A stretch of 8,028 nucleotides of DNA from an uncultured Coleofasciculus sp. (GTDB lineage Bacteria > Cyanobacteriota > Cyanobacteriia > Cyanobacteriales > Coleofasciculaceae): positions 1-8,028 of the forward strand of contig CADCTM010000790.1 of assembly GCA_902805485.1 (NCBI GenBank). The letters are read 5' to 3'. Made by a program: the position numbers and the translations under genes. The notes under the pieces are model-generated. The model did not search any database. It was not told where the DNA came from and saw only the letters and a list, made by a program, of their open reading frames with translations. Positions 1 to 4,777 of this stretch are shown one piece after another; the stretch's first letter is position 1; each line of letters begins with the position of its first letter.

Positions 1-842
1 CTCGCTTGGTCAAGCTGCATTTCTAAGGCAGAGAAGCCTCTATTTCCTGTATATGGTTCGTATTTAGTAAGATCTAATCCAGCCGTATCGGTAATTGGAA
101 CGTTGGCGACATAGGTAAAAAATGCTTTTTTCAGTTGTCCACTGATCGGATACCAACCCGCTGTACCGCCAGCGTTTCCACTCGCGCATCGTTTTATTTG
201 GCCGTCATTTTGGGGAAGCGCTCTTGCTTCTGTAGTTCCTCTGGCCCGCTTGTCATCTACCCCATCTGGTACAGGATTTCTAAAGTAGATGCCGTAAAGA
301 GTATAGGTATCAAACTTACCATTATTATCAGTATCAACCGGAAACTGCCAAGCTGTTTTTAGCTGTTTAGCTTCATCGCTAGCTGGAGCTGTCTCAAACT
401 GCCCAACCAGCTTAACCTGAGTCTCATCCCCAAACGTATACTCAGGATCTTCAAGAACCTCAGCGATGTTGTTTTCGGGAGGGGTGTTGCCTTGAAGTTC
501 GGTTTCATCTGTTGAAAATAAACGCTCGATTTTCGCCCTAGCACGATCAAGCGCGGGGGTTGCCGCTTTTAATACAGCTTGATCCACCCGGACGTTACTA
601 GCATTCTTACTGCGATCAAATGAGCGAATCATAATCGCCGTGGTAAGCAGCGTCACGACAAGGATCACCATGACGACGGTGGGAAGCACAAAACCAGCTC
701 GACTCAGGCGCGATCGGCGTTTGAAGATTAGTAAACTTCGCAAAAGCCAGTTTACGCCGGCTTTCGTGACAGCATCAAAAAATCGCCAAATTTGTTTAAT
801 CAGACGCGGGACAAAATTATTTGATTTCTTGCGAGTTGACAT
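1..842 (-). CDS. hpsA: HpsA-like hormogonium polysaccharide / pseudopilin protein, 5' part (C-terminus beyond window)
   Basis: An open frame of 280 codons runs from ATG at 842 off the low-coordinate edge without a stop. Residues 1-49 are strongly basic (RKK, KRRSR). They lead into SRAGFVLPTVVMVILVV, a type IV pilin-like segment with a G50/F51 prepilin peptidase-like site and one hydrophobic helix (about 51-72). Residues 80-165 look helical and charged. Residues 170-178 form an acidic DxDxNGxxD loop (D170, D172, N174, G175, D178) like a dockerin or EF-hand calcium loop, followed by TYTLYGIYFR. This layout matches the HpsA proteins of filamentous cyanobacteria, known from genetics to be needed for hormogonium polysaccharide and motility; the molecular role is unclear, probably a minor-pilin-like envelope or secreted protein. 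The usual pilin Glu at +5 is absent (FVLPT). No strong Shine-Dalgarno site precedes the ATG. The family is recognised from memory, so the name is likely but not proven. Confidence 0.8.
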   Translation of the reverse strand, partial: MSTRKKSNNFVPRLIKQIWRFFDAVTKAGVNWLLRSLLIFKRRSRLSRAGFVLPTVVMVILVVTLLTTAIMIRSFDRSKNASNVRVDQAVLKAATPALDRARAKIERLFSTDETELQGNTPPENNIAEVLEDPEYTFGDETQVKLVGQFETAPASDEAKQLKTAWQFPVDTDNNGKFDTYTLYGIYFRNPVPDGVDDKRARGTTEARALPQNDGQIKRCASGNAGGTAGWYPISGQLKKAFFTYVANVPITDTAGLDLTKYEPYTGNRGFSALEMQLDQA

Positions 843-1128
843 AGTGACTCATCTGTCAAGCGTTTAGTAGTCCTGAGATTTAAGAGCAAGGCTTGTGCCT
901 TAAGAGGTTTTGCAGTCCGTCTGCTTGCCAAGTGATGCTCTTCGTCGCAAACCCTTACTTAGCAAAAAGTTCTGGGTGAGCAATCGCTGACTCTATCGTA
1001 CCCACTTGACTGGAAAAACTTATCACTGTCCAAAAAAATATCAAAGCCGCCTTATAATTTGGTGCTTTGTCAAGCATCCGTGAATTACCAGGCGACTAGA
1101 AGTTCGGATTACTATGAAGAATCCAAAG

Positions 1129-1155
1129 TCCCCAAAGTTGGGGGATTTAGGGGGC
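1129..1155. repeat. C/G-run dispersed repeat (CCCCAAAGTTGGGGG then ATTTAGGGGGC)
   Basis: A CCCCA/TGGGG inverted repeat (1130-1134 with 1139-1143) is followed by GATTTAGGGGGC. Very similar strings are scattered through intergenic DNA of many filamentous cyanobacteria, as I recall. Only one copy is in this window, so its repetitive nature is inferred. Function unknown; it may be a REP-like element or a structured 3' end. Confidence 0.5.
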
Positions 1156-1230
1156 AAGCTCACCCATGACATCAACCACAGGAAAAATTAAAAGTTTTTA
1201 ACCCGTAGACATCAGTTTCCTCTTTGTAGG

Positions 1231-1247
1231 CGCGACAGGAAGTCGCG
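1231..1247. repeat. Hairpin CGCGAC-AGGAA-GTCGCG downstream of rpmB
   Basis: A perfect 6-bp GC-rich stem (1231-1236 with 1242-1247) with a 5-base loop sits 16 bases past the rpmB stop. The context 'GTAGGCGCGACAGGAAGTCG' resembles a palindromic intergenic repeat common in filamentous cyanobacteria (recalled, not searched). On the minus strand it could help end or stabilise the rpmB transcript, but no T-run follows, so a plain intrinsic terminator is doubtful. Confidence 0.5.
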
Positions 1248-1263
1248 ACACATCGTAGTAAGT

Positions 1264-1500
1264 CTAAAAGCGATTCAGGTCAATCCCTGCTGCCTTCGCC
1301 ATCGCTTGCAAACCATTTTTTTCAATCGTCTTAATCGCTTTCGTGGAAAGCTGCAACCTTACCCAGCGATTGCCTTGCGCCCACCAAACTCGCTTCCATT
1401 GCAGGTTAACTTCTTGTAGCTTCTTGGTACGGCGGTGAGAGTGAGAAACGGCATAGGCATTATTTGCCTTTTTGCCTGTCATTTGGCATTTACGAGACAT
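1264..1500 (-). CDS. rpmB: 50S ribosomal protein L28
   Basis: The 78-residue protein begins MSRKCQMTGKKANNAYAVSH and continues SHRRTKKLQEVNLQWKRVWW, the characteristic N-terminal half of bacterial L28, a small basic protein of the large ribosomal subunit. The C-terminal half contains VRLQLSTKAIKTIEKNG and ends AAGIDLNRF. Length is normal for the family. A 12-codon upstream extension (to 1536) is open but lacks family similarity. The ATG at 1500 is preceded by GGAAG at suitable distance, which decides the start. It lies 99 bases downstream of the HAD-phosphatase stop on the same strand, with a hairpin between them, so it may share that transcript or use its own promoter. Confidence 0.95.
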   Translation of the reverse strand: MSRKCQMTGKKANNAYAVSHSHRRTKKLQEVNLQWKRVWWAQGNRWVRLQLSTKAIKTIEKNGLQAMAKAAGIDLNRF

Positions 1501-1550
1501 GAGTTTACTTCCAGATAGTAGTCCGTCATCCATCATATCTTTAACCTTCC

Positions 1551-1573
1551 CGTACCGGTGTTTCGGCGGTACG
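1551..1573 (-). promoter_or_regulatory. Hairpin in the rpmB leader
   Basis: CGTACCG (1551-1557) and CGGTACG (1567-1573) form a perfect 7-bp stem with a 9-base loop, located 50 bases upstream of rpmB and 27 bases past the HAD stop. No T-tract follows on the minus strand (GGAAGGTTAA), so it is not a standard terminator. It could be an mRNA processing or stability element, or a ribosomal-protein leader structure. Role inferred only from position. Confidence 0.4.
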
Positions 1574-1599
1574 TCTAGATAATCAGGATGCGGTGATTT

Positions 1600-2349
1600 T
1601 CAATAATCAATCACTTCAATTTCATTGAGTTGAGCGATCGCAATATCGGCTGTTTCCAGATGTGCTGCTGCGGGTGTCCCCCAACAAATCCCTATACAAC
1701 CCGCCGCACCCGCACGTTTTGCCATCTCAATGTCCCCGCCCGAGTCTCCCACCATCAAGGTTGAAGCCGGTGCAACTCCTAGGGTTTGGCAAGCTTGGAG
1801 AAACAGCGCTGGATCGGGTTTACTTGGTCCCTCGTCAACGCCTTGTTGTAACTTAATGTAAGGTTCGAGTTCATGTCGCTTGACAAAAGCTTGGACTCGT
1901 GCTGTTCTTGCAGCAGAAAGAATCCCCAAGATCAGACCTTTTTCTGAAAGGATTTTCAGGACTTCTAAACTGCCAGCAAACAGGGGAGAAGTGTTGGCAT
2001 CTTCTTTAAGATAGCGGTCTGCTTCTTCAAAGGCACTTTTAGCGATCGCTAATGCCTCCAGCCAACCCCGTCCTGTTTCCGCAACATAAGCCGCAGCGGC
2101 AATTTCACATTCCCGACGGCTACCTACTGCCATTAAACCTGTGGGGTCTAAGGTATTGCCATTGATGCCAAATGCCATCAGTAGCGGTTCTCCAATACCA
2201 GGAATTTGGGCATCAATCAAACGCGATCGCCTTTGTCCTAATTCTCTCAAAAAAACTTGTGAATCTTCTAACGTGCCATCTTTATCAAAAATGACCGCCT
2301 GAATATTAGGAAACGTGACATCCCGACAACGAATTGTAACCAAGTGCAA
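1600..2349 (-). CDS. HAD-superfamily hydrolase, phosphoglycolate-phosphatase-like
   Basis: A 249-residue protein with all four HAD motifs: motif I DKDGTL (D22 nucleophile, D24 acid/base), motif II S145 in ILSAARTAR, motif III K177 in SKPDP, and motif IV GDSGGDIEMAKRAG (D202, D206 for magnesium). The helical stretch of about 30-125 between motifs I and II is a type-1 (C1) cap, as in PGP/Gph and beta-phosphoglucomutase relatives. The likely reaction is Mg-dependent hydrolysis of a small soluble phosphoester; the substrate cannot be read from sequence. The start is TTG at 2349: an in-frame TAG lies immediately upstream, no ATG is available before motif I, and GGAG sits 8 bases before the TTG. 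A second TTG at 2343 is the only close alternative. The gene begins just after the rps1 terminator, so it depends on readthrough or on a promoter near the end of rps1. Confidence 0.88.
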   Translation of the reverse strand: MHLVTIRCRDVTFPNIQAVIFDKDGTLEDSQVFLRELGQRRSRLIDAQIPGIGEPLLMAFGINGNTLDPTGLMAVGSRRECEIAAAAYVAETGRGWLEALAIAKSAFEEADRYLKEDANTSPLFAGSLEVLKILSEKGLILGILSAARTARVQAFVKRHELEPYIKLQQGVDEGPSKPDPALFLQACQTLGVAPASTLMVGDSGGDIEMAKRAGAAGCIGICWGTPAAAHLETADIAIAQLNEIEVIDY

Positions 2350-2436
2350 CTATCCCACTCCATAATCACAGCAACAAAAAAGAGGGATAGCCCCTCTTCT
2401 GCCAATATTTGCTTAACTCTAGTAGATAGCGATCGC
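1634..2436. repeat. HIP1 octamers (GCGATCGC), cluster of four
   Basis: The palindrome GCGATCGC occurs at 1634-1641, 2042-2049, 2223-2230 and 2429-2436, with a fifth copy inside psbT at 4590-4597. Three of the four clustered copies are inside the HAD gene. HIP1 is the highly iterated palindrome typical of many cyanobacterial genomes and supports the assignment of the organism. Confidence 0.9.
2376..2398 (-). terminator. Rho-independent terminator of rps1
   Basis: AAGAGGG (2380-2386) and CCCTCTT (2392-2398) make a 7-bp GC-rich stem with a 5-base loop. On the minus strand the stem runs into TTTTTTG, a classical intrinsic terminator about 50 bases after the rps1 stop. The T-run overlaps the stem base by one or two bases. 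It ends only about 25 bases before the TTG start of the HAD gene. Confidence 0.85.
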
Positions 2437-2446
2437 CTGGAAGTTA

Positions 2447-3529
2447 TTAATCTTCGACAGCAGCAACGATATCTTCTTCCGCAACTTCAGCTTCCGCTTC
2501 CGGTTGGGCAGCGACTTCAACATCAGCTTCCGCTTCCGGTTGAGCAGCGACTTCAACTTCAGCTTCCGCTTCCGGTTGAGCAGCGACTTCAACTTCAGCT
2601 TCCGCTTCCGGTTCAGCTTCGCTAGCAGGTTGCTGTTGTGCCCGCATTTTTTCCCGATACTTCTCCGCCATTTCTTCTGCTTTGTCGTACACCAGATCAC
2701 GGTTGTTGATCATGTCTCCGGGTTCTGGCTCTAACTGCTTGGTAGACAGCGAAATTCGACCGCGTTCAGCGTCTAAGTCAATGATCATTACTTTCACTTC
2801 ATCATTGACATTAAAGACACTATGAGGCGTGTCAATATGGTCGTGGGAAATTTCTGAAATGTGCAGCAAACCGCTGACACCGCCGATATCGATGAATGCA
2901 CCGTAAGGCTTGATACCCCGTACTGAACCGATCACAACTTCGCCCACTTCCAAACGGTTCATCTTACGCTCAACCAGCGCACGACGATGGGAGAGAACCA
3001 AACGGTTACGGTCTTCATCTACTTCCAGGAATTTTAGCTGGAGTTCTTCGCCGACCAAATCTTCTTTTGGTTTGCGAGTGCTGATGTGAGAACCAGGAAT
3101 AAAGCCGCGCAACCCTTCAATTCGCACCAATGCACCACCTCGGTTGGTTGCAAAGACGAGAGAGCGCACTGTAGCGTCTTCGGCTTGTAGTTGCCGTACC
3201 CGTTCCCAAGCCCGCATATACTCAATGCGGCGGATCGAAAGGGTTAGCTGTCCATCTTCATTCTCGTCAGTCAGAATGAAAAATTCCCGCGTTTCGTTGG
3301 ACTGTAATACTTCCTCAGGGTTGTCAACGCGGTTAATTGACATTTCCTGAATTGGAATGTAGGCAGCCGTTTTAGCCCCAATGTCAATCAGAGCGCCTCT
3401 TGGCTCCAAACTGAATACGGTACCAGCGACAATATCACCAGGACTGAAGTGATAATCATATTTATCGAGAAGGGCGGCGAAATCCTCGTGAGTGAAGCCA
3501 ATATCTGCGGTTGTTTTCTGACTGAGCAT
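2447..3529 (-). CDS. rps1: 30S ribosomal protein S1, three-S1-domain cyanobacterial type with repetitive acidic tail
   Basis: The 360-residue protein has three S1 RNA-binding (OB-fold) domains at about 31-100 (GDIVAGTVFSLEPRGALIDI), 117-182 (GALVRIEGLRGFIPGS) and 196-265 (GSVRGIKPYGAFIDIGG, SGLLHISEISHDHID). This is the cyanobacterial and plastid S1 layout, shorter than the six-domain enterobacterial protein. S1 binds mRNA on the small subunit and helps initiation. Residues 270-300 are a charged helix. Residues 301-360 are a low-complexity acidic tail made of 12-residue repeats around EVEVAAQPEAEA, encoded by 36-base tandem DNA repeats. The start ATG at 3529 gives the expected N-terminus (GFTHEDFAALLDKYDYHFSP). 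The only nearby Shine-Dalgarno is AGGA about 12 bases upstream, with a better AGGAGG further off in the leader. It lies downstream of nrdR, with a gap of 242 bases and a candidate promoter of its own, and ends in a clear terminator. Confidence 0.95.
   Translation of the reverse strand: MLSQKTTADIGFTHEDFAALLDKYDYHFSPGDIVAGTVFSLEPRGALIDIGAKTAAYIPIQEMSINRVDNPEEVLQSNETREFFILTDENEDGQLTLSIRRIEYMRAWERVRQLQAEDATVRSLVFATNRGGALVRIEGLRGFIPGSHISTRKPKEDLVGEELQLKFLEVDEDRNRLVLSHRRALVERKMNRLEVGEVVIGSVRGIKPYGAFIDIGGVSGLLHISEISHDHIDTPHSVFNVNDEVKVMIIDLDAERGRISLSTKQLEPEPGDMINNRDLVYDKAEEMAEKYREKMRAQQQPASEAEPEAEAEVEVAAQPEAEAEVEVAAQPEAEADVEVAAQPEAEAEVAEEDIVAAVED
2488..2613. repeat. 36-bp in-frame tandem repeat, about 3.5 copies, in the 3' end of rps1
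   Basis: Units start at 2488, 2524, 2560 and 2596. The copies at 2524 and 2560 are identical, the copy at 2488 differs at two bases, and the last keeps only its first 18 bases. On the coding strand each unit encodes 12 residues of the E/A/V/Q/P tail. The near identity suggests recent slippage or recombination expansion, so copy number is likely to vary among strains. Confidence 0.9.
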
Positions 3530-3670
3530 GTGTATTGCGTTTCCTAGATTTATCTCCGTAGTGACTATGCCTCCTGTCGATGTACACGCACGTCGGTCGA
3601 AGTGCCACTTACACCTACATTTGTTTGTCTTAACCTTATTTTAAAATATTTAATAAAGTCCAGACAGGTT

Positions 3671-3676
3671 ATTATA
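3671..3676 (-). promoter_or_regulatory. Candidate -10 element (TATAAT) for rps1
   Basis: On the minus strand a perfect TATAAT occurs about 142 bases upstream of the rps1 ATG, in the nrdR-rps1 gap. No good TTGACA lies 17 bases further upstream (the region reads ACTGAAGG), so it may be a type 2 cyanobacterial promoter with an activator, or not a promoter. If used, the leader would be roughly 135 bases. Confidence 0.4.
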
Positions 3677-3771
3677 ACTCAATTAGGCTTCCTTCAGTTT
3701 TAGTTTTAAACAAAAACACAGGATTTGAGTGTTGGGGAAGAGGAATAATTATCATTAAAAATTTCCGTCGC

Positions 3772-4308
3772 TCACGGTGTGATCATTGAGGCAGATACCT
3801 CTAGTTGATTCAGATCCGCGCTGATTGGTGATGCTTCTACTGTATCAGCTAGCTGATTGTTGCTTTTGAGATGATCTAAAGTCTCAACAAAATCACGAAT
3901 GCCCTGAAACTGTCGATATACAGAGGCAAAACGCACATAAGCTACTTCACTCTCATCGCGTAAATAGCGAAGGACTAATTCGCCAATTTCATAACTCGTT
4001 ACTTCCCGTCCATATCGCTGCTGGACTTCTGCTTCAATTTCATCAACTAAGGCTTCTAAGCGTCTTTGAGATATGCCAGTTTTTTCGCAGGCGCGGACAA
4101 TTCCCCGTAATAACTTAGAACAGTTAAAGGACTCCCGCTTGCCATCTCGCTTGATTACGGTTAAAGGTACAAATTCAATGCGTTCGTAAGTTGTGAAGCG
4201 ATGTTTGCAGCATAAACACTCGCGACGACGGCGCACACTTTGTCCAGCTTCTGTTGAACGGGATTCAAGAACGCGGCTGTCGGTGTGCTGACAATAGGGG
4301 CATTGCAT
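3772..4308 (-). CDS. nrdR: Transcriptional repressor NrdR
   Basis: The 178-residue protein starts MQCPYCQHTDSRVLESR. It has the NrdR zinc ribbon with Cys3/Cys6 and Cys31/Cys34, the RRRREC-LCCKHRFTTYE signature, then an ATP-cone domain at about 49-139 (VPLTVIKRDGKRESFNCSKL, ending near VAYVRFASVYRQF). NrdR senses ATP/dATP through the cone and represses ribonucleotide reductase genes in the cytoplasm. The C-terminal 35 residues or so are a variable extension, a little longer than in many bacteria. The ATG at 4308 is supported by AAGGA 9 bases upstream (with GGAGG just before it) and by the start of the zinc ribbon. It stands between psbT and rps1, an arrangement conserved in cyanobacteria though not functionally explained. 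No copy of a recognisable NrdR box was seen upstream. Confidence 0.95.
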   Translation of the reverse strand: MQCPYCQHTDSRVLESRSTEAGQSVRRRRECLCCKHRFTTYERIEFVPLTVIKRDGKRESFNCSKLLRGIVRACEKTGISQRRLEALVDEIEAEVQQRYGREVTSYEIGELVLRYLRDESEVAYVRFASVYRQFQGIRDFVETLDHLKSNNQLADTVEASPISADLNQLEVSASMITP

Positions 4309-4388
4309 GGGGTAAAGTCCTTTCCTCCTAGGTATAGGCTTAAAGGTGTTAATCTAAAAAGCGCTAACCCGGTAATGGGCAAATACAG

Positions 4389-4455
4389 AAAAACTGAGCC
4401 GATGTTCGTCTATCAGTTCTAACCTTACAGAACTAAATAAATGAATGCGGCTCAG
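4389..4455 (-). terminator. Branched intrinsic terminator after psbT
   Basis: CTGAGCCG (4394-4401) and CGGCTCAG (4448-4455) pair perfectly over 8 bp. They enclose a second hairpin, AGTTCT (4415-4420) with AGAACT (4429-4434). On the minus strand the outer stem is followed directly by TTTTTCTG (T-run at 4393-4389). The T-tail at the stem base argues for termination of the psbBT transcript about 100 bases after the psbT stop. The wide 46-base enclosed region is unusual for an intrinsic terminator. Confidence 0.65.
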
Positions 4456-4558
4456 GGCATCCTCCAAAGCTATTAAAGTTATTGCCGTCAAAGGATTTAT
4501 CTTTGCAGACCAGCTAATTAATGCTGGGGTGAGCAAGGAGCAATTTGATCGCGGTGAA

Positions 4559-4654
4559 CTACTTTCCGATCCGAGGTGGCTCACGAAAGGCGATCGCAAA
4601 AAATAGCGTGCCAATCGCACAGGCCAAGATAAAGATATAAGCAACGCTTTCCAT
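4559..4654 (-). CDS. psbT: Photosystem II reaction center protein T
   Basis: This 31-residue protein was found by translating the region after psbB. It starts MESVAYIFILACAIGTLFFA and ends IAFREPPRIGK, the canonical PsbT sequence. Residues about 3-23 form the single thylakoid membrane helix, and the REPPRIGK tail is exposed. PsbT lies at the photosystem II dimer interface beside CP47 and D1, and helps dimer stability and recovery from photodamage. The ATG at 4654 has AGGAA about 10 bases upstream. It follows psbB with a 123-base gap holding a strong hairpin. A HIP1 octamer is embedded in the coding sequence (4590-4597). Confidence 0.97.
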   Translation of the reverse strand: MESVAYIFILACAIGTLFFAIAFREPPRIGK

Positions 4655-4712
4655 GTCAATAATTCCTGATTATCTGCCTAATTACAGTCTACCTTGCAAC
4701 ACGATCATAAGT

Positions 4713-4758
4713 AGTAAAAAGGCAAAAGACTGAAACTTTATTGCTTTTGCCTTTTACT
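4713..4758 (-). terminator. psbB-psbT intercistronic hairpin (partial terminator or attenuator)
   Basis: A 16-base arm (4713-4728) pairs with a 15-base arm (4744-4758) with one bulged A, around a 15-base loop. The GGCAAAAG / CTTTTGCC core is flanked by A and T runs on both sides, so it can act as an intrinsic terminator in either direction. It sits 20 bases after the psbB stop and about 58 bases before psbT. psbT lies immediately downstream and is expected to be cotranscribed, so partial termination or a protective mRNA 3' end for psbB is more likely than complete termination. Confidence 0.75.
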
Positions 4759-4777
4759 TTTTGATTAAATTGCCATT

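Larger units (their letters stand above)
843..1263. other. 421-base intergenic region between rpmB and hpsA
   Basis: No convincing gene on either strand. It holds two dispersed-repeat-like elements (1129-1155 and 1231-1247, listed separately), a small hairpin at 888-901 (AAGGC, loop TTGT, GCCTT) in the presumed hpsA leader, and an AT-rich inverted repeat near 1187-1200. A TTGACA reads on the minus strand at 1074-1069, but the nearest -10-like sequence is too close (about 10-11 bases), so I do not call it a promoter. The hpsA promoter should lie here but is not identifiable by eye. Confidence 0.6.

Noticed and set aside
135..867. Plus-strand frames of about 75 codons within the hpsA region
   Set aside because: They are antisense to the continuous 280-codon minus frame that has coherent pilin-like and hpsA-like features; no ribosome binding site or family match.
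1501..1536. 12-codon upstream extension of rpmB
   Set aside because: The extra residues (MMDDGLLSGSKL) are absent from L28 proteins, and a Shine-Dalgarno sits before the internal ATG at 1500.
2488..2613. 36-base periodic repeat that could suggest a CRISPR array
   Set aside because: The units are directly adjacent with no spacers and are in frame inside the rps1 coding sequence, encoding a low-complexity acidic tail.
2344..2734. Open frames on the plus strand, and in another minus frame, across the rps1 tail
   Set aside because: They are by-products of the 36-bp repeat having no stops in several frames; the products are monotonous (LPLPVEQRLQ-like) and lie on top of a certain gene.
3757..3777. 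Possible terminator at the nrdR stop (CCGT/ACGG stem followed by AAATTTTT)
   Set aside because: The stem is only 4 bp and overlaps the nrdR stop codon; too weak to call.
4354..4659. A 101-codon minus-strand frame overlapping psbT and its downstream region
   Set aside because: It covers psbT in a different frame and a structured 3' region; psbT itself is unmistakable and the longer frame resembles no family.
4655..4777. A psbN-like gene opposite psbT, as found in plastids
   Set aside because: No open frame encoding PsbN is present on the plus strand here; psbN usually sits beside psbH elsewhere in cyanobacteria.
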